A stretch of DNA of 64,000 bases from Methylophaga marina (lineage in GTDB: Bacteria > Pseudomonadota > Gammaproteobacteria > Nitrosococcales > Methylophagaceae): contig NZ_AP027741.1 of assembly GCF_030296755.1 (NCBI RefSeq), positions 868,001 to 932,000 on the forward strand. Reading direction: 5' to 3'. The position numbers and the translations under genes are program-made. Position 1 is the first letter of the stretch. Each line of letters starts with the position of its first letter. The notes beneath the pieces were generated by a model. It saw only the letters and a program-made list of their open reading frames with translations. It was not told the DNA's origin and searched no databases. Of this stretch, positions 56,734 through 64,000 are shown one piece after another.

Positions 56734-58433
56734 TTGTGAGCCACCTGCATCTGGGTCATCGGTAAATCGTCAGGGGCAATATTCAACAAGCGCATTGCAC
56801 CCGCCATCACTTCTGCAAACACAGGCGCAGCAACTGCGCCACCGTAATATTCACCTTGTGGCTCATCAATCATCACGACCATAGCTAAACGTGGAGCTGA
56901 TGCGGGGATGATGCCAGCAAAGACAGATTGATAACGATCATCAGCATAACCACCGCTGATCGCTTTTTTCGCGGTTCCGGTTTTTCCAGCTACATGATAA
57001 TTCGCCACAGCAGCACGTGTGGCGGTTCCGCCTGGTTCAATGACCTTCACCATCATCTGCACGACATCACGCATGATGTCTGCTGAGAATTCTCGTCGTC
57101 CTTTTGGCACTTTATCTGTTTTAATGAAGGTGACAGGTTTGAGAATGCCACCATCAGCTAAAACGGTGTAGGCTCTGGCAAGTTGCATCGCACTGGTCGA
57201 TAAACCGTAACCATATCCCATGGTGGCGATATCCAATGTGCGCCATGACTGAGGATCCGGCATGGTTCCCATCGCCTCACCTGGAAAATAAGCACCCGTT
57301 GCCTCGCCCAAGCCGAAACTGGCAAAGTCATGCCACAGTTCAGCAGGATCAAGAGCCAACGCAATCTTACTGGCACCGACATTACTTGATTTCTGGATAA
57401 GGGTCGTCAAGTCGATTTCACCATAGTCTCTGAAATCTTTTATGGGGTGGCCACTTACTCGATAATAGCCAGGGTGTGTATTAATGATGGTGCTTTGATC
57501 AAACTCACCCGATTTAATACCACTGACGACCGTAAATGGCTTGACCGTTGAGCCCGGTTCAAACAAATCAGTAACAGCGCGGTTTCTGAGATCACTTGGT
57601 TTGAGGCCGGCTCTATTGTTTGGGTTATATGAGGGCTGATTAGCCATCGCCAGCACTTCACCCGTACGCGTATCAAGAATGACAGCAGTACCTGATTTTG
57701 CCTGATGTTCAGCAACGGTTTTCTTCAAGGCTTGGTAAGTTAAATATTGCAGTCTGAGATCAATGCTCAACTGCACATTTTCGCCGGATTTAGCCGGACG
57801 AATCAGCTCACCACCTTCAACGTAGTTACCACGGCTGTCACGCACCATACGCTTCAATCCAGGGCGACCAGTCAGCACTGCATCGTAAGTCAGCTCAAGT
57901 CCTTCCTGACCGATATCATCAATATTGGTAAAACCCACAATATGTGAAGCAACTTCACCAGCTGGATAATAACGTTTGTATTCACGTTGAAGCGCCACAC
58001 CCTGTATGCCCAGCGCTTTTACTTTTGCTGATAATTCCGGTGTGATACGACGTTTCAGATACACAAATTCTCGGGACTGATTCTCTTCAATCTTATTTTT
58101 AATTTTTTGGACGGATAAACCCAGTAACTGTGCCAGTTGTGGTATGCGGGGATCACTCGCTAATACATCCTGAGGATTTAACCAGACAGAATGTACAGGT
58201 GTACTTATTGCCAATGGTTCACCATGGCGATCCACAATCATGCCGCGATGAGCAACGATAGGCACTTGACGAAGATGGCGGGCATCACCTTGATGACGCA
58301 AAAACTCAGGATTTAAGACCTGGATATCAGCCAAACGCCAGCATAATCCAGCCACCATCAATACGAACATGATGCGAACCAGGTTGAGGCGCCAAGCGCC
58401 AACTTGTTGCACTTTCTGACCGCGCTGCTTCAT
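56730..58433 (-). CDS. ftsI: Septal transpeptidase FtsI (penicillin-binding protein 3)
   Basis: Crosslinks septal peptidoglycan. The 567-residue protein has a short cytoplasmic start, one membrane anchor (LVRIMFVLMVAGLCWRLADI), the pedestal domain (AHRGMIVDRHGEPLAIS), and the class B transpeptidase motifs SxxK in EPGSTVKPFTV, SSN in QKSSNVGASKIAL and KTG in VAGKTGTAKKA. Overlaps ftsL and murE by 4 bases. Confidence 0.97.
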   Translation of the reverse strand: MKQRGQKVQQVGAWRLNLVRIMFVLMVAGLCWRLADIQVLNPEFLRHQGDARHLRQVPIVAHRGMIVDRHGEPLAISTPVHSVWLNPQDVLASDPRIPQLAQLLGLSVQKIKNKIEENQSREFVYLKRRITPELSAKVKALGIQGVALQREYKRYYPAGEVASHIVGFTNIDDIGQEGLELTYDAVLTGRPGLKRMVRDSRGNYVEGGELIRPAKSGENVQLSIDLRLQYLTYQALKKTVAEHQAKSGTAVILDTRTGEVLAMANQPSYNPNNRAGLKPSDLRNRAVTDLFEPGSTVKPFTVVSGIKSGEFDQSTIINTHPGYYRVSGHPIKDFRDYGEIDLTTLIQKSSNVGASKIALALDPAELWHDFASFGLGEATGAYFPGEAMGTMPDPQSWRTLDIATMGYGYGLSTSAMQLARAYTVLADGGILKPVTFIKTDKVPKGRREFSADIMRDVVQMMVKVIEPGGTATRAAVANYHVAGKTGTAKKAISGGYADDRYQSVFAGIIPASAPRLAMVVMIDEPQGEYYGGAVAAPVFAEVMAGAMRLLNIAPDDLPMTQMQVAHK

Positions 58434-58723
58434 GGTTTTATCACCACTGTCATATCAGATTTAGGCACAGTCATATCCAGACGTCGTTTCGCTTCTTGCT
58501 CTACACGACTTGGGCTTGCCCAAGTGCTTTCTTCCAACAATAAACGTCCCCACTCTTCGTTCAGAGCATCACGTTGTTTTTCTAATTGTTGCAGTTGCAC
58601 AAATTCATTTCGGCTCATGTGTTTTGTGTAAATCACAGACACAGCAGAAACCAAAACGACAAAAGCCATTACGAATAATGGCGTATCAATCTTGATGGTT
58701 TCTAACAGTGCTTTTAAATTCAT
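58430..58723 (-). CDS. ftsL: Cell division protein FtsL
   Basis: A 97-residue bitopic protein: membrane segment ([17 protein letters not shown]) then a leucine-zipper-like coiled coil ([20 protein letters not shown]). It forms the FtsQLB complex. Although poorly conserved in sequence, size, topology and place between rsmH and ftsI make it certain. Overlaps both by 4 bases. Confidence 0.94.
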   Translation of the reverse strand: MNLKALLETIKIDTPLFVMAFVVLVSAVSVIYTKHMSRNEFVQLQQLEKQRDALNEEWGRLLLEESTWASPSRVEQEAKRRLDMTVPKSDMTVVIKP

Positions 58724-59658
58724 GCCAGCTTCTCCGCTATACGAAGCACGGCACTACGAGCGCGTGGATTGAGTTTGATTTCTTCTTCTGATGCTTTGAT
58801 AGCTTTGCCAATCACTTTCAGACGAGGATTTAATTGATCTACAGTGACGGGGAAATGAGACGGCAGATCATCACCACGGGCTTCATCGCGGAAAAACCGT
58901 TTCACAATGCGATCTTCGAGTGAGTGAAAACTAATCACCGCCAAACGACCACCCACGGCTAATACATCCAAAGCCTGCTCTAAAGCCGTTGTGAGTTCTT
59001 CCAGCTCATTGTTGATAAAAATTCGAATAGCCTGAAATGTTCTGGTAGCTGGATGCTTGAACTTGTCGCGTGATGGACTGGCTTTATCCACTAAATCGGC
59101 TAACTGTTTAGTCGTTGTAATAGGATGTTCATCACGTGTTTCCACAATCGCTCTGGCAATACGTTTGCCATAACGTTCTTCACCCAGCGTTTTTATCACA
59201 TCAGCAATTTCATCCATATCAGCTGTTGCTAACCACTCTGCTGCACTTAAACCCGCTTCAGGATTCATTCGCATATCAAGTGGTCCATCTTTCATAAAGC
59301 TGAACCCACGATCAGCATCGTCTAACTGTGGTGATGACACACCAATGTCCATCAAGATTCCATCGACATTGCCTTGCCAGAGACGAGCATGAACCGCTGT
59401 ATTGAGTTCTGAGAAATTGCCATGTTCTATTGAAAAACGGGGATCTTTTGCAGCCAGAGCCTGACCTGTTTTGATCGCTTGAGGATCACGATCCAAACCC
59501 AATAAGCGGCCATTGTCAGACAACAACGCAAGAATGGCACGGCTGTGTCCGCCGCGACCAAAGGTAGCATCAAGATATTTACCATCTGCCTTCACTGACA
59601 AGCCCTGTATGGTCTCGCTTAACAAGACTGGCAGATGTTCCGAGTCGTTCTCAGTCAT
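58720..59658 (-). CDS. rsmH: 16S rRNA (cytosine-1402-N4)-methyltransferase RsmH
   Basis: N4-methylates C1402 in the ribosomal P site. The 312-residue protein has [13 protein letters not shown], the SAM loop [45 protein letters not shown] and [17 protein letters not shown]. RsmI, which adds the 2'-O methyl to the same nucleotide, is encoded 1.1 kb away (60806-61657). Confidence 0.97.
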   Translation of the reverse strand: MTENDSEHLPVLLSETIQGLSVKADGKYLDATFGRGGHSRAILALLSDNGRLLGLDRDPQAIKTGQALAAKDPRFSIEHGNFSELNTAVHARLWQGNVDGILMDIGVSSPQLDDADRGFSFMKDGPLDMRMNPEAGLSAAEWLATADMDEIADVIKTLGEERYGKRIARAIVETRDEHPITTTKQLADLVDKASPSRDKFKHPATRTFQAIRIFINNELEELTTALEQALDVLAVGGRLAVISFHSLEDRIVKRFFRDEARGDDLPSHFPVTVDQLNPRLKVIGKAIKASEEEIKLNPRARSAVLRIAEKLA

Positions 59659-59667
59659 AATTCCGCC

Positions 59668-60120
59668 TTATATCGACAGGCTTTCTAGTTCAGCCGGTAA
59701 AATCTCGCCAAAATCTTCTTCTAAACATTCATCCATGAGTTCATTCCAAGTTTGTTCATTCCACAACTCAAACTTGTTACCTTGACCAATCATCACCATG
59801 TTTTTATCAAGGCCTGCAAACTCACGTAATTTAGCGGGTAATAAAATACGGCCATTGCCATCCATTTCACATTCAGTGGCATAACCGAGAAGCATTCTTT
59901 TTAATCGACGTACTTGAGGATTCAAACTGGGTAATGCGGAAAGTTTTTCTTCAACAATTTCCCATTCAGGTAATGGGTACAACTGCAAACAATGATCAGA
60001 ATGATCGATGGTGATGACTAATCGGCCTTCACAACAGACGTCAAGATGCTTGCGGAACTTGGCTGGAACAGCCATCCGTCCTTTTGCATCAAGATTGAAA
60101 GTTGCCACGCCTCGAAACAC
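59668..60120 (-). CDS. mraZ: Transcriptional regulator MraZ
   Basis: MraZ is an AbrB-like DNA-binding protein that represses its own dcw promoter. The 150-residue product has two SpoVT/AbrB half-repeats: FRGVATFNLDAKGRMAVPAK and TECEMDGNGRILLPAKLREF, with the DxxGR signature in each. It starts at GTG, with a GAGGA site upstream. It is first in the cluster, 9 bases before rsmH. Confidence 0.96.
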   Translation of the reverse strand: MFRGVATFNLDAKGRMAVPAKFRKHLDVCCEGRLVITIDHSDHCLQLYPLPEWEIVEEKLSALPSLNPQVRRLKRMLLGYATECEMDGNGRILLPAKLREFAGLDKNMVMIGQGNKFELWNEQTWNELMDECLEEDFGEILPAELESLSI

Positions 60121-60143
60121 TGGTCATCCTCAAAAAACACGAT

Positions 60144-60167
60144 CCACTAAGATCCACTTTCCCCCAC
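60144..60167 (-). promoter_or_regulatory. MraZ operator (three direct repeats)
   Basis: Three GTGG units on the minus strand, seen as CCAC at 60144-60147, 60154-60157 and 60164-60167, spaced exactly 10 bases, one helical turn. They lie just after the predicted start of transcription and 24 bases before the mraZ codon. MraZ of other bacteria binds such TGGG/GTGG direct repeats. Confidence 0.85.
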
Positions 60168-60175
60168 TTGTCGAC

Positions 60176-60204
60176 ACTATAGGAGTGCAAATGTCCGAAG
60201 TCAA
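60176..60204 (-). promoter_or_regulatory. Main dcw promoter (Pmra)
   Basis: On the minus strand, TTGACT (60204-60199) and TATAGT (60181-60176) are separated by exactly 17 bases, 5 of 6 and 5 of 6 matches to consensus. Start near 60169. It drives mraZ and probably the whole block to lpxC. Confidence 0.85.
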
Positions 60205-60360
60205 GCCTGTGAATAAACAAAATCCTCTTTTTATGACAATGACTTAGAGACTTTTCATAAAAGTGGGAGAAAATGACTGGAGGTGTTTATCAAGGAGGTC
60301 TTTCTTATCAAAAAACTGGCATGTGAAGTTAAAGTAAATTCTAGATTACGTATCTAAAAG
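60205..60360. other. Intergenic stretch between the dcw promoter and the rnpB terminator
   Basis: No gene supported. Two ribosome-site-like GGAGGT sequences (about 60279-60284 and 60294-60299) stand in an imperfect tandem repeat ending in TATCAA. A 17-codon plus-strand frame (60273-60326) includes them but lacks other support. Confidence 0.4.
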
Positions 60361-60413
60361 ACAAAAAAATAACTGCTCAGACAGAAAAATTGACTCTGTC
60401 TGCAGCAGTTATT
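60361..60413 (-). terminator. Rho-independent terminator after rnpB
   Basis: A long hairpin: AATAACTGCT (60368-60377) with AGCAGTTATT (60404-60413), and inside it AGACAGA with TCTGTCT. On the minus strand it is followed by seven T. It lies 18 bases beyond the rnpB 3' end. Confidence 0.9.
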
Positions 60414-60430
60414 TCGATGATGACATGTTA

Positions 60431-60785
<355 letters not shown>

Positions 60786-60805
60786 TGCGCTATTCTACCT
60801 AAAGG

Positions 60806-61657
60806 CTAAGTTTTCTGCTGTAATTTCAACGCCAGCTGATAGGCTTCATTTTTACTGCCACCAGTGATGTTAGCCACCATCGCTGCCGCTTTTTTGACCG
60901 GGAGCTCAGTCAGCAGAATTTGTAGTAGCCGACTGATCTCTTGCTCATCTGCCGTGGTCTCACTCTGACTGCCCTCTATTAATAAAACGCACTCACCACG
61001 CTGCTGGTTATCATCCGCTTTTACCCATGCCAGAAGCTCGATTAACGATCGCGTTTCAATAGTCTCGTGAAGTTTCGTTAACTCCCGTGCCAGACAAGCG
61101 CGTCGTTGTTCACCAAAAATAAGCACCGCTTCCTCTAGTGCCGACACCAGACGACGTGGACTTTCATAGAATATTAAGGTCCTTGTATCGGACTTAAGCG
61201 ATTCCATAAACTGTTTACGAGCTGACGATTTAGCAGGCAAAAATCCTTCAAAGCTGAACCGGTCAGAAGCAAGGCCTGACGCAGACAAGGCCGTAATTAA
61301 GGCACAACATCCAGGAATGGGAGTAACGCGAATTCCCGCTTCTCTTACCGTCGTCACCAAGCGATAGCCAGGGTCACTGATTAACGGCGTTCCCGCGTCA
61401 CTGATTAAGGCGACCGACTCACCTCCTAGTAATCGTTGACAGAGAGCATCACTGCGTTGCTGCTCATTATGCTCATGCAAGGATATACTGGGTGTTTGGA
61501 TGGCATAATGCTGTAACAGATATTTGCTATGCCGTGTATCTTCAGCAGCAATGACATCAACACTTTTCAATACCTCAATCGCTCTTGCTGAAAAATCGTT
61601 TAAATTACCGATGGGTGTAGCGACAATGAATAATTGACCTGCTTGGCTCTCGCTCAC
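60806..61657 (-). CDS. rsmI: 16S rRNA (cytidine-1402-2'-O)-methyltransferase RsmI
   Basis: Adds the 2'-O methyl to C1402, the same nucleotide RsmH N4-methylates. The 283-residue tetrapyrrole-methylase-fold protein has LFIVATPIGNLNDFSARA, VDVIAAEDTRHSKYLL, ALISDAGTPLISDPGYRLV, PGCCALITALSASGL and FEGFLPAKSSAR. It ends about 20 bases before the rnpB 5' end. Divergent from lpoA. Confidence 0.96.
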   Translation of the reverse strand: MSESQAGQLFIVATPIGNLNDFSARAIEVLKSVDVIAAEDTRHSKYLLQHYAIQTPSISLHEHNEQQRSDALCQRLLGGESVALISDAGTPLISDPGYRLVTTVREAGIRVTPIPGCCALITALSASGLASDRFSFEGFLPAKSSARKQFMESLKSDTRTLIFYESPRRLVSALEEAVLIFGEQRRACLARELTKLHETIETRSLIELLAWVKADDNQQRGECVLLIEGSQSETTADEQEISRLLQILLTELPVKKAAAMVANITGGSKNEAYQLALKLQQKT

Positions 61658-61747
61658 AGTGTTTCCTTAATCTTAAATACAGTGTGGTCGTAATATACGC
61701 GAACAGGTAAGATGATGCCTCCTATGACTAAATTATAGAATGACCTT

Positions 61748-63601
61748 ATGTCCCTGAAACGCAGCTTCTGGTTATCCGCCATTATCCTCCTGAGCTTGAC
61801 GGCTTGTCAGCCAGTGCAATCACCTATCAGCATGACAAAGCCCGCACAAATTGAAACGCTCTCTTCAGAACTTTCGGGACAATACCGGGAAGCGGCCGAG
61901 GAATACGCTCAACTTGCTCTAACAAATGATGGCGCAGAACAAGCGGCCTACCAATTGAAAGCGGCTCAAATGTATTGGCAGTCTGGACAAGTTGAGCAAA
62001 GCCAACAATCACTTGAACAGATCAAACTTAGCTTACTCCACCCATCTCGACGCTATGAAGCAGCAATTCTGGGTGCCAATATTGCTCTCTTTAACAGTGA
62101 TGGCGAGCGAGCCCTAAAAGCACTCAGCAATGTTCAGGAAAAAGACTTAGCCGCTCAGAACCTGAAAAGTGTGCTTAAGCTCCAGGCTGATGCCTATACT
62201 CTGACCGGAAACTGGTTAGAAAAAGCTAATACACATCTGAAACTGGAAAAAATCCTGACGGATGCCGACGCGTTAAAGAACAATCGAGAAGCTTTATGGC
62301 AGGCATTAATGCAAATGACACCGCAAGCCCTGGACCTATTCAATCCCGGCTATCCACCCGCTGAAGATAGTGGTTGGTTTGCACTGGCCTATAATATAAA
62401 AGCGTACCAAGATAACCCGGAAGTGCTGGCTGTCGCACTCGAAGACTGGAAAAGAAGTTATCCCAACCATCCAGCCGATCCTGCGCTTTACCAAAAAACA
62501 TTAGCCTCCGGCACGCATATACCAAAAGACATCAATAATATTGCTGTTTTATTACCCCATTCTGGTCCATTTGTTGAGGCTGCAAAAATTATCAAGGATG
62601 CCATCATTGCGGCACAATATGTCAGCGGCTCAACAGCACAGTTACACTTCTACGACATCGAGACTGATGCCATCAGCGGGCAAAATAATGTGCTAACTCA
62701 ATATGACGCCGCCGTAGCTGAAGGCGCCAGTGTCGTCATTGGACCTTTACAAAAATCATCAGTAGAAACATTAGCCACCCACCCAGACCTGAGCGTTCCG
62801 GTGCTGGCTTTAAATCGCACAGATGATGAGCAGACCTACAAAAATTTGTATCAGTTTGGCCTGGCACCAGAAGATGAAGCCGTCGCTGTTGCCACTTACG
62901 CGAAACAATTAGGTTACAAACGCAGCATCGTGCTCGCTCCATCCAATGATTGGGGACAACGCATTACCTCAGCCTTCACTACGCAATGGCGTAAAGAAGG
63001 AGGCAGTACATTGATCGTCTCGAACTACAATGAGGCTGAAAATGATTTCAGGGATACACTCATTCCTCTGATGGGCTTGAATGAGAGCGAGCAGCGTTAT
63101 AAATCCCTTCAGGGCACGCTGGGTCGCTCACTCGACTTTGAACCACGTCGACGTGAAGGTGTGGATTTTTTATTTTTAGTCGCACGCCCACTCAAGGCTC
63201 GACAGTTAGTACCTCAGCTCAAATATCACCGCTCTGGTCAATTACCACTGTTGGCTACCTCACATGTGTACAGTGGTCAGGCCGATCCACAACAAAATAT
63301 TGATTTAAATGATTTGGTCATCAGTGATATTCCTTGGGTATTTGAGGAGTTAGCGAGTGAAGATCCGGTTTACCAATCATTGAAAAATCAGTCGCCAGAG
63401 AACTTTACCAGCGCAATACGACTCTATGCTCTTGGCGTTGATGCGTACAAATTGATACCTCAACTCAATACGCTGAGCCGTGATCCAACAAGTTCGATGG
63501 AAGGCGCTACTGGCAGCTTATCCATCAATGCACTAGGACACGTCACGCGCAAAATGCGGTGGGGAAAATTTGAACAAGGTGAGCTAAAGCTTATTAAATA
63601 A
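61748..63601 (+). CDS. lpoA: Outer-membrane lipoprotein LpoA, activator of PBP1A
   Basis: LpoA reaches from the outer membrane to PBP1A and stimulates its peptidoglycan synthesis. The 617-residue protein has a lipoprotein signal (SAIILLSLTAC, lipobox LTAC), a helical TPR-like N-terminal half (AAEEYAQLALTNDGAEQAAY), and a C-terminal periplasmic-binding-like fold from about residue 260 (NIAVLLPHSGPFVEAAKIIK; VVIGPLQKSSVETLA). Position after rsmI and before yraN matches E. coli (yraM). Confidence 0.93.
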   Translation: MSLKRSFWLSAIILLSLTACQPVQSPISMTKPAQIETLSSELSGQYREAAEEYAQLALTNDGAEQAAYQLKAAQMYWQSGQVEQSQQSLEQIKLSLLHPSRRYEAAILGANIALFNSDGERALKALSNVQEKDLAAQNLKSVLKLQADAYTLTGNWLEKANTHLKLEKILTDADALKNNREALWQALMQMTPQALDLFNPGYPPAEDSGWFALAYNIKAYQDNPEVLAVALEDWKRSYPNHPADPALYQKTLASGTHIPKDINNIAVLLPHSGPFVEAAKIIKDAIIAAQYVSGSTAQLHFYDIETDAISGQNNVLTQYDAAVAEGASVVIGPLQKSSVETLATHPDLSVPVLALNRTDDEQTYKNLYQFGLAPEDEAVAVATYAKQLGYKRSIVLAPSNDWGQRITSAFTTQWRKEGGSTLIVSNYNEAENDFRDTLIPLMGLNESEQRYKSLQGTLGRSLDFEPRRREGVDFLFLVARPLKARQLVPQLKYHRSGQLPLLATSHVYSGQADPQQNIDLNDLVISDIPWVFEELASEDPVYQSLKNQSPENFTSAIRLYALGVDAYKLIPQLNTLSRDPTSSMEGATGSLSINALGHVTRKMRWGKFEQGELKLIK

Positions 63602-63603
63602 TT

Positions 63604-63963
63604 ATGTTTGCCAGGGATAAAGGCCAACAAATAGAACAACAGGTTTCACGGTATCTACAAAAGCAGGGGTTGCGTTTAATCGAACAAAACTACCAATGCC
63701 GTGGAGGTGAAATCGATTTAATTATGAAAGAAAAGAATACCTTGGTTTTTGTCGAGGTTCGATTTCGAAAAAATGCACGTTTTGGTTCAGCACTGGAGAG
63801 CGTGAACAGGCAAAAGCAGGCAAAAATTATCCTAACAGCCCAACATTACATCCAAACAACAGCCTCATCTGCAGAGCAGTTTAGATTTGATGTTGTTGCC
63901 GTAAGGCCAGCTGACTCCTCTTTACAGATTGAATGGGTGAAGAACGCTTTTCAACTTATTTAA
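63604..63963 (+). CDS. yraN: YraN family (UPF0102) endonuclease-fold protein
   Basis: A 119-residue protein of the restriction-endonuclease-like superfamily: EQNYQCRGGEIDLIMKEKNT and LVFVEVRFRKNARFG give the E-D-ExK type metal site (EIDLI, VEVRFR; the usual Lys is Arg here). The role in the cell is unknown; it is thought to act on Holliday-type DNA. It starts 2 bases after the lpoA stop, so the two are one transcript. Confidence 0.92.
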   Translation: MFARDKGQQIEQQVSRYLQKQGLRLIEQNYQCRGGEIDLIMKEKNTLVFVEVRFRKNARFGSALESVNRQKQAKIILTAQHYIQTTASSAEQFRFDVVAVRPADSSLQIEWVKNAFQLI

Positions 63964-64000
63964 CTTATAACGATATAAGTACAAGGTTATTACAAGGAAA

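Noticed and set aside
60273-60326. A 17-codon frame with repeated GGAGGT sites between rnpB and mraZ
   Set aside because: Too short, no promoter seen, and it is generated by an imperfect tandem repeat. Left as an intergenic oddity.

Overview
The window is a stretch of gammaproteobacterial chromosome, moderately AT-rich, and almost entirely core genome. The lineage call rests on four things: rpsP-rimM-trmD next to ffh and a ypjD/corB-type pair; a full dcw cell-wall and division cluster from mraZ to lpxC; rnpB between rsmI and mraZ; and lpoA-yraN beyond rsmI. A methylotroph of the Methylophaga type would fit, but this is a weak guess from overall gene content. I saw no tRNA, rRNA operon, insertion sequence, prophage or CRISPR array.

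Layout. 1-2.6 kb (minus): trmD (cut by the window edge), rimM, rpsP and ffh. 2.8-10.7 kb (plus): a CcsA/YpjD-type membrane protein, a CorB-type CBS protein, an unknown gene followed by a PilZ-like gene, asmA, mutY and yggX. 11-16.2 kb (plus): a cold-shock protein, a DUF4197 protein, a membrane-bound c-type cytochrome, and a large ammonium transporter fused to PAS-GGDEF-EAL signalling domains. 16.2-20.7 kb (minus): two ABC-F genes (uup, yheS) and ung. 20.9-24.8 kb: a lipoprotein, a Cpx-like envelope-stress set (CpxP-like divergent from CpxR/CpxA-like) and an unrecognised gene. 25.0-25.2 kb: a strong Fur-box promoter placed directly before a short terminator-ended transcript, my best candidate for an undescribed element (a RyhB/PrrF-type iron-responsive small RNA). 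25.3-35.2 kb: msrB, a GIY-YIG protein, ybiT, lpd-like plus dodecin, a DEAD-box helicase, an SpmA/SpmB-like transporter, a 2OG-Fe(II) oxygenase, def, a PNPOx-like gene and marC. 35.2-41.7 kb: DUF3549, argJ, secA, an M23 peptidase and a DciA-like DUF721 gene. 41.7-60.2 kb (minus): the complete dcw cluster with its promoter and MraZ operator. 60.4-64 kb: rnpB, rsmI, lpoA and yraN.

The dcw genes make and move the peptidoglycan precursor (MurE, MurF, MraY, MurD, MurG, MurC, MurB, Ddl) and build the divisome (FtsL, FtsI, FtsW, FtsQ, FtsA, FtsZ). From rsmH to ftsA nearly every gene overlaps the next by 1-8 bases, so the block reads as one translationally coupled transcript driven by the mraZ promoter. 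lpoA, the M23 peptidase and the Cpx-like set add further envelope functions.

A caution about the sequence itself: six genes (mutY, yggX, uup, the cpxA-like kinase, murB, murD) carry single-base losses in homopolymer runs, eight in all. In every case adding the missing bases restores a full-length family member with a length divisible by three. Because murB and murD are essential and apparently single-copy, sequencing under-calls are the simplest explanation. The frameshifts should not be read as pseudogenes without resequencing.
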